DNA from: Sphingomonadales bacterium
Lineage (GTDB): Bacteria > Pseudomonadota > Alphaproteobacteria > Sphingomonadales > Sphingomonadaceae
Assembly (NCBI GenBank): GCA_025351405.1
Contig: JANXVZ010000031.1
Span: 27,786-91,785, forward strand
Direction: 5' to 3'
Length of the DNA stretch: 64,000 nt
A program made the translations under genes and the position numbers. Under the pieces are notes generated by a model. It was given only the letters and a program-made list of their open reading frames with translations, did not search any database and was not told the origin of the DNA. This document shows, one piece after another, positions 51,328 to 61,210 of this stretch; the first letter of the stretch is position 1; every line of letters starts with the position of its first letter.

Positions 51328-52395
51328 ATGACCATCAAGGCCGTCACCACCCCCGTTATCGCGCTTGACGTGATGGGCGGTGACGCCGGGCTTGCCGATG
51401 TCATGGCGGCGGCCGAGGTCGCTTCGGAACGCTATCCAAAACTGGCTTTCCGGCTGCACGGGCCGGAAACCCTGATTCGCGCCGAGCTGGCGCGTTGCCC
51501 ACGCCTCGCCGCCACTGCCGAGGTCGTCCACACCGATGACGTCGTGCTTGGCACCGACAAGCCGAGCCAGGCGCTGCGCCGCTCGCGCACATCGTCGATG
51601 GGCATGGCGATCCAGTCGGTCAAGGACGGCAAGGCCCATGCCGCGGTTTCGGCCGGCAACACCGGCGCGCTGATGGCGATGGCGCTGTTCGCGCTGCGCA
51701 CCATGCCCGGCATCGACCGCCCCGCCCTCGCGGCGCTGCTGCCGACCCTGAAGAACGACTCGGTCGTGCTCGACCTTGGCGCCAACACCGAGTGCGATGC
51801 CGAAAATCTGGTGCAGTTCGCCGTGATGGGCGCCGCCTTTGCGCGCACCGTGCTGGGGCTGGAGCGACCGCGCGTCGCCCTGCTCAACATCGGCGAGGAA
51901 GCGTTGAAGGGCACCGACGAGATCCGCGATGCCGCGGCGCTTTTGCGCGGTGCCACGCTGCCGATGCGTTTTGAAGGGTTCGTCGAGGGCGACAAGATCG
52001 GCCAGGGCAATGTCGATGTCATCGTCACCGATGGCTTTTCGGGCAATATCGCGCTCAAGACGGCGGAGGGGACCGGCAAGCTGGTCACCGGGCTGCTGGC
52101 GCAGGCGTTCCGCTCCTCGTGGCTGACGCAACTGGGTTACCTGCTGTCGCGCGGCGCGTTGCGGGCGTTGCGCGCCCACCTTGATCCCAATGCGCATAAT
52201 GGCGCGGTGTTCCTCGGGCTCAACGGCATCGTGGTCAAAAGCCACGGTTCCGCCAATATCCGCGGTATCGCCAACGCTATCGGCGTTGCGCACGATCTGA
52301 TTGCCGATTCGGTCGGGGCGCGCATTTCCGAAGATCTCGCCAACTTCCGCGCGCACCGGCCCGAACTGCCCAAGGCCGAAGTCGCCGCATCATGA
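51328..52395 (+). CDS. plsX: Phosphate acyltransferase PlsX
   Basis: PlsX makes acyl-phosphate from acyl-ACP for phospholipid synthesis. The 355-residue protein begins [12 protein letters not shown], has [22 protein letters not shown] in the middle and [11 protein letters not shown], then [29 protein letters not shown], all family hallmarks (given as adjoining stretches). Its stop overlaps the fabH ATG by four bases. Confidence 0.96.
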   Translation: MTIKAVTTPVIALDVMGGDAGLADVMAAAEVASERYPKLAFRLHGPETLIRAELARCPRLAATAEVVHTDDVVLGTDKPSQALRRSRTSSMGMAIQSVKDGKAHAAVSAGNTGALMAMALFALRTMPGIDRPALAALLPTLKNDSVVLDLGANTECDAENLVQFAVMGAAFARTVLGLERPRVALLNIGEEALKGTDEIRDAAALLRGATLPMRFEGFVEGDKIGQGNVDVIVTDGFSGNIALKTAEGTGKLVTGLLAQAFRSSWLTQLGYLLSRGALRALRAHLDPNAHNGAVFLGLNGIVVKSHGSANIRGIANAIGVAHDLIADSVGARISEDLANFRAHRPELPKAEVAAS

Positions 52396-53363
52396 TCAGG
52401 TCCCGCATCATCGGCACCGGCAGCTACCTGCCGGCGCGCATCCTGGGCAACGACGAGCTTGCTGCACGGGTCGAGACCAGCAACGCGTGGATCCTGGAGC
52501 GTACGGGCATCCGCCAACGCCACATCGCCGCCGATGGTGAGTTCACCTCCGACCTCGGCACGGCCGCCGCCCGCGCCGCCTTGGGGGCCGCGGGCCTGGC
52601 GGCTGCCGATGTCGATCTCATCATCGTCGCCACTGCAACGCCGGACCAGACCTTCCCGGCCTGTGCCACCGTCATCCAGTACAAACTCGGCATGGCTTCG
52701 GGCGTCGCCTTCGACATTGCCGCGGTCTGCTCGGGCTTCCTCTATGCCCTGTCGGTCGCTGATGCGATGATCGTCTCGGGTGCCTACAGGACGGCACTGG
52801 TCATCGGCGCCGAAAGCTTCAGCCGCATCCTCGATTGGGAAGACCGCGCCACCTGCGTGCTGTTCGGCGATGGTGCCGGCGCCGTAGTCCTGCGCGCCGA
52901 GACCGGCACCGGCCAGAACAGCGATCGCGGCATTCTCGCCCATCGGCTGCATTCGGACGGCCGCTACAACGACCTGCTGTTTGTCGATGGCGGCCCCGGT
53001 TCGACAGGCACCACCGGCAAGCTGCGCATGAAGGGCCGCGAGGTCTTCCGCCACGCGGTCACCAACCTCGCCGACGTGATGACAGAAACGCTTGCCGCCG
53101 CCGGACTGCACGCCAGCGATGTGGCATGGGTCGTACCCCATCAGGCCAATCTGCGCATCCTCGAGGCCACGGCGCGCAAGCTTGGCCTGCCTATCGAACG
53201 GGTTGTCATCACCGTGGATGGCCATGCCAACACTTCGGCTGCCTCGGTGCCACTGGCGCTCGATACCGCCGTACGCGACGGGCGTATCAAACCCAATGAT
53301 TTGCTGCTATTGGAGGCAATGGGTGGCGGTTTCACCTGGGGGGCGGCCGCTGTTCGCTGGTAA
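52392..53363 (+). CDS. fabH: 3-oxoacyl-ACP synthase III (FabH)
   Basis: FabH condenses acetyl-CoA with malonyl-ACP to start fatty-acid synthesis. The 323-residue protein has the catalytic Cys113 in [11 protein letters not shown], His in [11 protein letters not shown] and Asn in [23 protein letters not shown] near the N-terminus is also typical. It is coupled to plsX and followed by ihfA after 72 bases. Confidence 0.96.
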   Translation: MIRSRIIGTGSYLPARILGNDELAARVETSNAWILERTGIRQRHIAADGEFTSDLGTAAARAALGAAGLAAADVDLIIVATATPDQTFPACATVIQYKLGMASGVAFDIAAVCSGFLYALSVADAMIVSGAYRTALVIGAESFSRILDWEDRATCVLFGDGAGAVVLRAETGTGQNSDRGILAHRLHSDGRYNDLLFVDGGPGSTGTTGKLRMKGREVFRHAVTNLADVMTETLAAAGLHASDVAWVVPHQANLRILEATARKLGLPIERVVITVDGHANTSAASVPLALDTAVRDGRIKPNDLLLLEAMGGGFTWGAAAVRW

Positions 53364-53435
53364 TGGGTCTGCGATCATCGAACGTTTTTCCACTCCGCTA
53401 TTGAATCCGCCGACACCACCTCTGGGGGGAGAGCT

Positions 53436-53762
53436 ATGACAGACACTGCAAGCGCCAAGACCGATGCCGGGACATTGACCCGCGCCGACCTCGCCGACGC
53501 CGTTCACGCCGAAATCGGCCTGTCACGGACGGAATCCGCGGGGTTGGTGGAAACCGTCCTCGACAGCATCAGCGATGCGCTGGTCGCAGGCGACAACGTC
53601 AAGATTTCTTCGTTCGGCAGCTTCGTGCTGCGCAACAAGGGCTTGCGCATCGGTCGCAACCCCAAGACCGGCGTCGAAGTGCCGATTGCGCCGCGCACCG
53701 TCCTCACTTTCCGCCCCAGCCAGCTCCTGCGTGAAGCGATCAACAAGCCGGCCGGGAAGTAA
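53436..53762 (+). CDS. ihfA: Integration host factor alpha subunit
   Basis: IHF-alpha bends DNA as a heterodimer with IHF-beta. The 108-residue protein has [18 protein letters not shown] at the N-terminus, [20 protein letters not shown] in the core and [21 protein letters not shown], with the intercalating Pro. The 72-base gap holds a GGGGAGA ribosome-binding site. The fabH-ihfA-merR order is conserved in alphaproteobacteria. IHF would also assist sigma-54 promoters such as the one at 39.7 kb. Confidence 0.95.
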   Translation: MTDTASAKTDAGTLTRADLADAVHAEIGLSRTESAGLVETVLDSISDALVAGDNVKISSFGSFVLRNKGLRIGRNPKTGVEVPIAPRTVLTFRPSQLLREAINKPAGK

Positions 53763-53774
53763 AAGGGTCATCCC

Positions 53775-54230
53775 ATGCCGCCAGCACCTCCCGAAAAGTC
53801 CGATCGCGCCTTCCGCACGATCAGCGAGGCGGCTGAAACCATGGGGGTTGCCCAGCACGTCCTGCGCTTCTGGGAAACGCGCTTCCCACAATTGCAGCCG
53901 CTGAAGCGCGGCGGCGGCCGGCGCTATTACCGGCCATCGGACATGGCGCTGCTTGAAACCATCCGCGCCATGCTGCACGACCAGGGCCTGACCATTCGCG
54001 GTGCACAGCTGGCGCTGGCGAGCGGTCGTGCCGGCAAGGATCCGGATGCCAAGCCCTTGCGCAGCCGGAAGGCAGGTACGGCGCCCGCAACGCCGGCACA
54101 GCCTGCCGTGGCAACAGGCGCTGAAGCGCCCGACACTGGTGAAGCCCGTGTTCGGCAAATCCCGCCGCCGGTCGACCTAAGCCGTTTGATCGCCATCAGG
54201 GACCGGCTGAAGCTCGCCCTCGCGGCCTGA
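53775..54230 (+). CDS. MerR-family transcriptional regulator
   Basis: The 151-residue protein has a winged HTH of the MerR family at about residues 14-82: [22 protein letters not shown], then [21 protein letters not shown], as adjoining stretches. The remainder is an Ala/Pro-rich, low-complexity tail without Cys, so it is not a metal sensor of the classical kind. It follows ihfA by 12 bases and precedes the ParA-like gene by four bases; this position is typical for the ihfA-linked MerR. Confidence 0.9.
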   Translation: MPPAPPEKSDRAFRTISEAAETMGVAQHVLRFWETRFPQLQPLKRGGGRRYYRPSDMALLETIRAMLHDQGLTIRGAQLALASGRAGKDPDAKPLRSRKAGTAPATPAQPAVATGAEAPDTGEARVRQIPPPVDLSRLIAIRDRLKLALAA

Positions 54231-54234
54231 CCCG

Positions 54235-54966
54235 ATGCGAAGCCTGGCAGTTTTCAACGTCAAGGGCGGCGTCGGCAAGTCGGCACTGTCGGTCAATCTC
54301 GCCCATGCCGCCGCGACACTTTCGGCACGGCGCACGCTGTTGTGGGATCTTGATGCACAGGGCGCGTCGACCTTCATGCTGCGGCTGTCTGCGCGGCAGG
54401 GTGCCTCCGCGCGCAAGAGCATTGCGGAAGGCGAGCTTGCCAGCCTCATCCAGGCGTCGGATTTTGCCAATCTCGACGTGCTCGCTGCGGACAAGTCCTT
54501 GCGTGACCTGGAACGGCAATTTGCCGACGACGACAAGGCAAAGCGTCTAAAAAAGCGCATCAAGAGCCTTGAGGCCGATTATGACCGGGTCGTGCTCGAT
54601 TGTCCGCCGGGGCTGACCGAACTCGCCGACCAGGTTTTCCGTGCTGTCGATTTGCTCGTTGTGCCCATGCTGCCGTCGCCACTCAGCGAGCGTGCATTCG
54701 ACCAACTTACCGAGCATCTGGCCCGCGAACTGAAAGGCAACGCCCCCAGGCTGCTGCCGGTGTTCACCATGGTCGATCGGCGCAAGGCCCTGCACCTGGC
54801 GGCGATTGCGGCGCACCCGGAGCGTCGCTGCATCCCTTATGCCGCTGCGGTCGAGGCCATGGCATCGACGCAACTGCCGGTGCTCGCCAAATCCCCCTCG
54901 TCACCGGCCGCACGCGCCTTTGCGGCGCTATGGGCCGATGTCGAGAGGGTGTTGACCGGACTTTAG
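54235..54966 (+). CDS. ParA-family ATPase
   Basis: The 243-residue protein has a deviant Walker A, VKGGVGKSALSVNLA, at residues 9-23 with the signature Lys10, then WDLDAQGASTFML and VVLDCPPGLTELADQVFRAV (Walker B region). It resembles orphan ParA/MinD-like ATPases used to place cell components. No parB or centromere-like repeat is adjacent. It follows the MerR gene by four bases. Its stop overlaps the end of the convergent PEP-CTERM gene by four bases. Confidence 0.88.
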   Translation: MRSLAVFNVKGGVGKSALSVNLAHAAATLSARRTLLWDLDAQGASTFMLRLSARQGASARKSIAEGELASLIQASDFANLDVLAADKSLRDLERQFADDDKAKRLKKRIKSLEADYDRVVLDCPPGLTELADQVFRAVDLLVVPMLPSPLSERAFDQLTEHLARELKGNAPRLLPVFTMVDRRKALHLAAIAAHPERRCIPYAAAVEAMASTQLPVLAKSPSSPAARAFAALWADVERVLTGL

Positions 54967-55667
54967 GCGGCAAGCATCCGGCGGCGGCGGGCAATGGCCC
55001 CCGTCAGCCCGAAACCGGCGATCATCATTGCCCAGCTCGCCGGCTCCGGAACCGAGGCGACATCGACATAGGTTGCAAAGCCACGATCGACGCCGCTGGC
55101 GCCCCAGTAGGTGACATTGTTTGCGTCGAAATAGACATTGTAGAGGTTGTTGTAGCCGTCATCATAGGCGCGCGTTGTCAGGACGTTGCCTTCGGCATCG
55201 AGCGTGCCGAATACCCAGGAAAAGCGGCTTTGCGAATCAGGCACCAGCGCCCGCAACAGAATTGCAAAGGATTCGCCGGCGACGACCTGGAAATTGGCGG
55301 CGCTGACATCGAACGAAGTGACAAAACCGTCGGCGGCGCTGCTGAGCAGCGATATCGACGCAGCCGGTGTTCCGGCAAGCACCGGCAATTCGGCGGAGCT
55401 GGAGGCATGGACGAGTTCCAGCACCAGCGTGCCGGTGCCGACACCGTTGCGCTTCACCTGCAAGTCGATCCGCGACAGCGTGCCGGTGACGCCGGCCTTG
55501 ACAAGCTGTGCCTGGCGGCGATCCGCAGACTGGCCGATCGCGCTGGAACCGATCAGGTCCCCGGCACCGATTGTCATGATGTTGTCCTGGTCAAGTACAA
55601 CCGCCGCGCTGACCGGTACGGCAAGCAACGCCACGACCGATGTTGCAATGGCAAACGCCAACTTCAT
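54963..55667 (-). CDS. PEPxxWA-CTERM sorting-domain protein
   Basis: From the ATG at 55667 the 234-residue protein has a signal peptide at 1-21 (ending VSA), a beta-rich body and a canonical C-terminal signal: V-P-E-P-A-S-W-A-M-M-I-A-G-F-G, then a short hydrophobic run and R-R-R-R. This is the sphingomonad PEPxxWA-CTERM pattern, recognised by an exosortase. Its body differs from the protein at 39 kb. No sigma-54 promoter is seen upstream, unlike that gene. Confidence 0.87.
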   Translation of the reverse strand: MKLAFAIATSVVALLAVPVSAAVVLDQDNIMTIGAGDLIGSSAIGQSADRRQAQLVKAGVTGTLSRIDLQVKRNGVGTGTLVLELVHASSSAELPVLAGTPAASISLLSSAADGFVTSFDVSAANFQVVAGESFAILLRALVPDSQSRFSWVFGTLDAEGNVLTTRAYDDGYNNLYNVYFDANNVTYWGASGVDRGFATYVDVASVPEPASWAMMIAGFGLTGAIARRRRMLAA

Positions 55668-55755
55668 ATAAATGCCCCCCGAGGCCAAATGCCCCGCGGC
55701 TCGACCCTAGTGAAATTGGTCGGGACTTTGCAATATAGTTTCTGGAACGTAACAA

Positions 55756-58700
55756 TTATTCCGCTGCGAAACGACCTTCGGATTCACCCGCGGGCAATTC
55801 CCGCACTTCAGCACCGCCGCGCCGATGCCGCAGCCGCGACGACAGCCCCTCGATGCCGAGATAGACAACGGGGGTGATGAACAGCGTCAGGACCTGGCTG
55901 ACCATCAGGCCGCCAAGGACGGCGATACCCAACGGCTGGCGCAACTCCGCCCCGGCACCGATGCCGAGCGCCAATGGGGCTGCCGCGGCCATTGCGGCAA
56001 ATGTCGTCATCATGATCGGGCGGAAGCGCGTTTGCGCGGCCTCGCGGATGGCGTGCGCCGGGGTCCAGCCGTTGCTGCGCTGCCCCTCCAGTGCGAAGTC
56101 GATCATCATGATGGCGTTCTTCTTGACGATGCCGATGAGCAATACGATGCCGATGATGCCGATGACATCGAGGGGCATGCCGAAAAGCCACAGGAATGCG
56201 ACAGCGCCGATGCCGGCGGCGGGCAGCCCCGACAGGATGGTCAGGGGGTGGGCAAAGCTTTCATACAGCACGCCGAGAACGATGTAGATGACGATGATCG
56301 CGGCGAGGAACAGGACAGGCATCGTCTTGGTCGATGCTTCGAACTGCTGGGCGTTGCCACCGAATGCACCACTGACACTGCCGGGCTGGCCAAGATCGGC
56401 TGCGGCCTTGTCGATCAGCGGCTGTGCCTGCGACAAGGCCATGCCCTTGCTGAGGTTGAAGGCGATGGTCACGGCGGGAAGCTGGCTCTGGTGCGCAATG
56501 ACCGACGGCGCGCCCTGGATGTTGATCCTCGTCACCGCCGACAGTGGCACCAATGCTCCGGGTTGACCGCCCGCCCCGTTGCCTGTGCCCGCCCCGTTGC
56601 TGCCATTGGAGCGTACCATCAGCCGGCCGATACCATCGGGCGTCAACTGGTCAGCCGGCGCAATTTCCATGATCACCTTGTAGCTGTCGACGTCGGTGTA
56701 GACGGTCGAGATCTGCTGGTTGCCATAGGCGGCGTACAGCGTCTGGCGGATTGCGGCGACGGGCACACCCAGCCGGCTGGCGGCGTCGCGGTCGATATCG
56801 ATCATCGCCTCCCGCGCGCCCTGCTGGTAGTCGGACGAGACATCCTCGAAGCCCGGGGTGCCCCGCAGGGCCGATTCAAGCCTGGGTGCAAAGGCATAGA
56901 GCGCCTTCTTGTCGACCGATTGCAGCGTGTACTGGAAATTGGTCGAGGATGGCCGGCCCCCGAGCTGGAGATTTTGCGGCACGTTCGGGTAGGCCGCAAA
57001 GCCGGGGATGCCCGACAGCGCCTTGCGCAGCCGCTTCTGCACAACCTCGGCCGAATCGCGCTGCGACCGCGGTTTCAACGGCGCGAACATTCGGCCGCCG
57101 TTGGATCCATTGCCGCCGCCGAGGAAGCTGTTGACGCGCTCCACCGCCGGATCGGCGCGAACGATGCGTGCCGCCTCGTCCTGCTTGGCCAGCATGGTAT
57201 CGAACCCGATATCGGGGGCGCCTTCGGTGCCAATGAGGATGGTGCCGGTATCTTCGGTGGGGAAAAAGCCTTTTGGCACCACGGTGAAGCCCCAGATGGC
57301 GACACCGATCGACACCAGTGTCAGCACGCCGACAAGCTTGCGGTGCCGCAGCGTCGCATCGAAGGCGCGGATATATCCGCCTTGCATCCGTGCGAACGCC
57401 CGCGTCGAAATCTGCGCTACGCGGCCATGGGCTTCCTGGTGGCCGGGCTTCAGCACCCGCGCCGCGATCATCGGTATCAGCGTCAGCGACAATATCGCCG
57501 ACACCGCGATGGCGATGGTCATGGTCACGGCGAATTCGAAGAACAACCGGCCGATGACGCCGCCCATGAACAGCAACGGGATGAACACCGCGACCAGCGA
57601 CACCGAGATCGAGATGACGGTGAAGAAGATCTGGTTGGCGCCGGTCACTGCAGCGCTCCGCGGCTTCTCGCCATCCTCGATGTGGCGGACGATGTTTTCC
57701 AGGACCACGATGGCGTCATCGACGACGAAGCCGGTAGCGAGGGTAAGCGCCAGCAGCGAAAGATTGTCGAGATTGAAGTGGAACAGATACATCCCGGCAA
57801 AGGTACCGATCGCCGCCACCGGCAGCACGACAGCGGGGATGATCGTCGCCCGCCAGTCGCCGAGCACCAGGTAGATGACAAGGATGACCAGCAGCGCCGT
57901 GCCGACCAGCGTATATTGCGCATCGGTCACCGAGTGGCGCACCGAATCGGATCGGTCGATAATCGTGTCGATATGCGTGGACGGTGGCAGGTCCGCCTTG
58001 ATGCCCGGCAGCGCCGCCTGGACGGTATCGACCAGCTTGACGACATTGGCCCCCGGCTGGCGCGTCACGGCGACGGTAAGCGAGGGTTCGCCGTTGAATT
58101 TTGCACCGCCGCGCAGGTCTTCGTAGCTGCTGTAGACCTTGGCGACATCGCCGAGCCGCACGGGCAGCCCATTGCGGGTGGCGACAATGATGTTGGCGAA
58201 TTCCTGCGGCTTGGTCAGCGTGCCGCTGGCATCGAGGATGTAGCTGCGGGTGCCGCCGGTAATGGCCCCGACCGCGACGTTGCTGTTGGCGGCGGCCACC
58301 GCGTCGCGGATGTCACCCGGCGTCAGGCTGCGGGCGCTGAGCGCTGCCGCCTCGAACTGGATACGAATGGCAAAGCGCCGGCTGCCATAGGTGGTGACCT
58401 GGCCGACACCGTTCATCGTCGAAATCCGCGGGATCATCAGCGTGTCCACTGCCGTCTGCAGTTCGTTCAAGGGCCGGGTGCGGTCACGCACCGCGAACAC
58501 CAGAACGGCCTGGTCGGCGGGGTTGATCTTGCGGAACGTCGGCGGTGCCGGCATCTCGATCGGCAGCTTGCGCGCCACGGCCGACAGCGCGGATTGCACA
58601 TCGAGCGCTGCGGCATCGATGTTGCGGTCGAGTGCGAACTGGATGGTGATTGTCGCCGACCCGGTCGTCGATGACGATGTCATCTGGTCGATGCCGGCAA

Positions 58701-58923
58701 CGGTCGAGAGCTGGCGTTCGATGGGCGTGGCGACCGATGTCGCCATCGTCGCGGGGTTGGCGCCGGGCAATTGCGCCTCGACCTGGATGGTCGGCAAATC
58801 GACTTCGGGCAGCGCCGAAACCGGCAATTGGCGATAACCGAAGATCCCGGCAAAGATGATCGCCAGGCTGAGCAGCACGGTCGCCACCGGCCGCGATACG
58901 GCTGTGCCGACAAGGCCGTTCAT
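55756..58923 (-). CDS. RND multidrug efflux permease (HAE1 family)
   Basis: The 1055-residue inner-membrane pump matches AcrB/MdtB-type hydrophobe-amphiphile RND permeases, with twelve helices and two large periplasmic loops. The proton-relay Asp pair lies in TGFVVDDAIVVLENIVRHIE. The start ATVLLSLAIIFAGIFGYRQL and the VGKVTVVPKGFFPTEDTG-like segment (here FTVVPKGFFPTEDTG) fit MdtB/MdtC-like members. A Ser/Gly/Asn-rich insertion occurs in the second loop. It overlaps the adaptor gene by four bases. No outer-membrane channel gene is adjacent. Confidence 0.93.
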   Translation of the reverse strand: MNGLVGTAVSRPVATVLLSLAIIFAGIFGYRQLPVSALPEVDLPTIQVEAQLPGANPATMATSVATPIERQLSTVAGIDQMTSSSTTGSATITIQFALDRNIDAAALDVQSALSAVARKLPIEMPAPPTFRKINPADQAVLVFAVRDRTRPLNELQTAVDTLMIPRISTMNGVGQVTTYGSRRFAIRIQFEAAALSARSLTPGDIRDAVAAANSNVAVGAITGGTRSYILDASGTLTKPQEFANIIVATRNGLPVRLGDVAKVYSSYEDLRGGAKFNGEPSLTVAVTRQPGANVVKLVDTVQAALPGIKADLPPSTHIDTIIDRSDSVRHSVTDAQYTLVGTALLVILVIYLVLGDWRATIIPAVVLPVAAIGTFAGMYLFHFNLDNLSLLALTLATGFVVDDAIVVLENIVRHIEDGEKPRSAAVTGANQIFFTVISISVSLVAVFIPLLFMGGVIGRLFFEFAVTMTIAIAVSAILSLTLIPMIAARVLKPGHQEAHGRVAQISTRAFARMQGGYIRAFDATLRHRKLVGVLTLVSIGVAIWGFTVVPKGFFPTEDTGTILIGTEGAPDIGFDTMLAKQDEAARIVRADPAVERVNSFLGGGNGSNGGRMFAPLKPRSQRDSAEVVQKRLRKALSGIPGFAAYPNVPQNLQLGGRPSSTNFQYTLQSVDKKALYAFAPRLESALRGTPGFEDVSSDYQQGAREAMIDIDRDAASRLGVPVAAIRQTLYAAYGNQQISTVYTDVDSYKVIMEIAPADQLTPDGIGRLMVRSNGSNGAGTGNGAGGQPGALVPLSAVTRINIQGAPSVIAHQSQLPAVTIAFNLSKGMALSQAQPLIDKAAADLGQPGSVSGAFGGNAQQFEASTKTMPVLFLAAIIVIYIVLGVLYESFAHPLTILSGLPAAGIGAVAFLWLFGMPLDVIGIIGIVLLIGIVKKNAIMMIDFALEGQRSNGWTPAHAIREAAQTRFRPIMMTTFAAMAAAAPLALGIGAGAELRQPLGIAVLGGLMVSQVLTLFITPVVYLGIEGLSSRLRHRRGGAEVRELPAGESEGRFAAE

Positions 58924-60113
58924 GCGCGCGGCTTGACCATCGACAGCGCGGTGGCCGTCGGCGATGCAATGGCGTGTGTCTTGACAGTGTCACCCTCGCG
59001 CAGCTTGGCCAACGCATCGGTAACCACCGATTCACCCGGGCTGACGCCGGATGCGAGATAGACCTTGCCATGCGCGCGCCCGGCGATGGTGACAGGGCGC
59101 ATGGCGATTTTTCCGCCGCTGCCGACCGTCCACACGAACGGCGTGTCGCGCCCGGTCTGTACCGCGGACTCCGGCAGGCTGATGCGCTGGCTGGTGGTGC
59201 CGAGCGGCAATTCGACACTGACGATGGCGCCCGGCCACAATATGTCGCCGACGTTGTTGAATTCTGCCTTGGCCGCCACCGAGCCGTTGCCGGGATCGAC
59301 ATTGTTGTCGAGGAAAGCCAGCCTGCCCGTGGCCAATGGCGCCGACGGTCCGGCGTTGTTCGCGGCGTTGGCTGACGCGCCGGTCGGACCTTCGCCGCCA
59401 TCGTCGCGCGCCATCGCCGCGACGGTGACCCGGCCGGCGGCCATGGCAAAGCGCACCGGCTGGATCTGTTCGGCCGGGATGAGGAAGCGCACCGCGATCG
59501 GCGACAACTGGTTGATCGTCACCAGTGGCATGGTATCGGCCGCGCGTATGGCGGCGCCGGCCTTGAAGCCGATCTCGCCGGTACGCCCGCTGACCGGCGC
59601 CCGGATGGTCAGATAACTCAGCGAGGCTTCGGCCGACTGGATCGCCGCAACGGCGCTGCTGATCGCCGCGCGACCGCTGAGCGCCGCCGCGCGCTTTTGA
59701 TCGAGAACCGCCTTGGAGATGAAGCCCTTGCCGACCAGTTGTTCGGCACGGCCAAGATCCGCATCGGCCTGGACGGCATTCGCGCGCGCCGCGGCCAGCG
59801 CGGCGCGGTCCTGCGCCAGCTGCGCCGCGACGGTGCGTGTATCGAGGCGGAACAGCGGCTGCCCGGCGCGAACATTGTCGCCCTCGTGGAACAGGATTGC
59901 GGTGATCTGACCATCGACACGGGTACGGACTGCCACCGATTGCAGTGGTGTCACGGTGCCCAGCGCCACCAATTGCGGCGTGAACTGGTCGGCGCGGGCC
60001 GATACCGCGGCGACAAGAGCTTGCGGCTTGGGCTTTTTTGCATCCTTGCCGGTCCCGCACCCGGCCAACGCCGCCGCGAGCCCCAGCAGGGCGAAATTTC
60101 CAACTCTCTTCAT
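58920..60113 (-). CDS. RND efflux periplasmic adaptor (membrane fusion) lipoprotein
   Basis: The 397-residue protein is an MdtA/AcrA-like adaptor. It has a lipobox L-A-G-C near residue 19, the lipoyl half-motif VAVRTRVDGQITAILFHEGD near 62, a coiled-coil hairpin at about 95-160, then TIRAPVSGRTGEIGFKAG, and beta-barrel and membrane-proximal domains. It links the permease to an outer-membrane channel such as TolC. It is first in a two-gene operon with the permease, preceded by several palindromes. Confidence 0.92.
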   Translation of the reverse strand: MKRVGNFALLGLAAALAGCGTGKDAKKPKPQALVAAVSARADQFTPQLVALGTVTPLQSVAVRTRVDGQITAILFHEGDNVRAGQPLFRLDTRTVAAQLAQDRAALAAARANAVQADADLGRAEQLVGKGFISKAVLDQKRAAALSGRAAISSAVAAIQSAEASLSYLTIRAPVSGRTGEIGFKAGAAIRAADTMPLVTINQLSPIAVRFLIPAEQIQPVRFAMAAGRVTVAAMARDDGGEGPTGASANAANNAGPSAPLATGRLAFLDNNVDPGNGSVAAKAEFNNVGDILWPGAIVSVELPLGTTSQRISLPESAVQTGRDTPFVWTVGSGGKIAMRPVTIAGRAHGKVYLASGVSPGESVVTDALAKLREGDTVKTHAIASPTATALSMVKPRA

Positions 60114-60162
60114 GCGCTTGGCCGGATCCTCTGGCAGGTCGGGTCGATCGGACGATGCAGCT

Positions 60163-60261
60163 GTATGACGCTCCTGCGACCGTTATATGACATCGTGTCG
60201 AAAGCAATGCCGCCGTTCCGGCGATAGTGCAGGGCAACAGTCGCGGCAACAAGCGTCATAC
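60163..60261. promoter_or_regulatory. Inverted repeats around the RND operon promoter region
   Basis: GTATGACGC at 60163-60171 and its exact complement GCGTCATAC at 60253-60261 lie 81 bp apart. A smaller palindrome GACA-TCG-TGTC occupies 60189-60199, directly beside a TATAAC (minus strand, 60187-60182) that could be a -10 box. These are candidate regulator sites for the efflux operon. No regulator gene is adjacent. The gap 60114-60295 contains no gene. Confidence 0.4.
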
Positions 60262-60295
60262 GCGTCACGACCGCGCATCACCCGCCGAAGAATGT

Positions 60296-61144
60296 TCAGG
60301 CCTTCAGGCGCCAGCCCGAGCGCAACACCCTGAAACACAGCCACCACAGCAGGATATCGAGGACCAGCAGGACAACCGCCCCCTGCCCCAGCAAACCGTC
60401 AGAAACACCTAGAAACCCCGAGCGAAAGCCATCGATAATGTAGAAAAACGGGTTGGCATGGCTGATCGTCGCCATGACCGGGCTGACCCTGTCGATGGCA
60501 TAGAAGGTGCCGGAAAGCAGTGTCAGCGGCTGGATGACGAAGTTGGTGACCGCGGCAGCGTGATCGAACTTGTCCGCCCATATGCCGGTCAGGATGCCCA
60601 GCAGCGCCAGAAGGACCGATCCCATCGTGCCGAAATACAGCACCAGCAGCGGGGAACGAATGGGCACGTCGATCCCCGGCGCCACCAGCATCACCAGCCA
60701 TACGGCGAAGCCGACAAGCCAGGCGCGGGTGACTGCGCCGGCGACATAGGCAACGAGAAGTTCCCCCGACGACAGCGGCGGCATCAGGATATCGATGATG
60801 GAGCCCTGCACCTTGGCGACCAGCAAAGACGACGACGAATTGGCGAAGGCATTCTGGATCATGCCCATGACGATCAGCCCAGGCCCGAGGAAATCGGCGA
60901 ACGGCACGCCCAGCACCGGGCCGCGTGCGCGCCCGAGCGCCAGGCTGAAAATCACCAGGTAGAGCAAGGTCGTCATTGCCGGCGCCCATACCGTCTGCAA
61001 CTGCACCTTGAAAAAGCGGCGCACCTCCTTCAAGTAAAGGGTCTTCAAACCCTGCCAGTTCACCGACGGGATGACGACAACACCGGGTTCCGGCATTGTT
61101 GCCGACGCCCGGGGGCTTTCAGGATTTATGATTGTTGACATCAC
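60296..61144 (-). CDS. ABC-2 type transporter permease
   Basis: The 282-residue protein has six membrane segments and matches the ABC-2 permease family (YadH/NodJ-like): PGLIVMGMIQNAFANSSSSL and the later LTLLSGTFYAIDRVSPVM with ANPFFYIIDGFRSGFLG are typical. Such permeases export polysaccharides, drugs or lipids with a separate ATPase, which is not encoded here. It lies 182 bases upstream of the RND adaptor on the same strand. Confidence 0.9.
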   Translation of the reverse strand: MMSTIINPESPRASATMPEPGVVVIPSVNWQGLKTLYLKEVRRFFKVQLQTVWAPAMTTLLYLVIFSLALGRARGPVLGVPFADFLGPGLIVMGMIQNAFANSSSSLLVAKVQGSIIDILMPPLSSGELLVAYVAGAVTRAWLVGFAVWLVMLVAPGIDVPIRSPLLVLYFGTMGSVLLALLGILTGIWADKFDHAAAVTNFVIQPLTLLSGTFYAIDRVSPVMATISHANPFFYIIDGFRSGFLGVSDGLLGQGAVVLLVLDILLWWLCFRVLRSGWRLKA

Positions 61145-61210
61145 CCGGCCTTAGCGCCGGTAACGCGGCGGCGGCAAGCCGGTGCGGACACAGGGACGGA
61201 AAAACACACG

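Noticed and set aside
55668..55755. Second sigma-54 promoter before the PEP-CTERM gene at 55 kb
   Set aside because: A TTGCA is present, but the -24 position reads CAGAAA instead of TGGCAC, so the match fails.
55825..58674. Open frame of 949 codons on the plus strand
   Set aside because: It mirrors the RND permease and is His/Arg/Gln-rich in the way reverse translations of GC-rich genes are.
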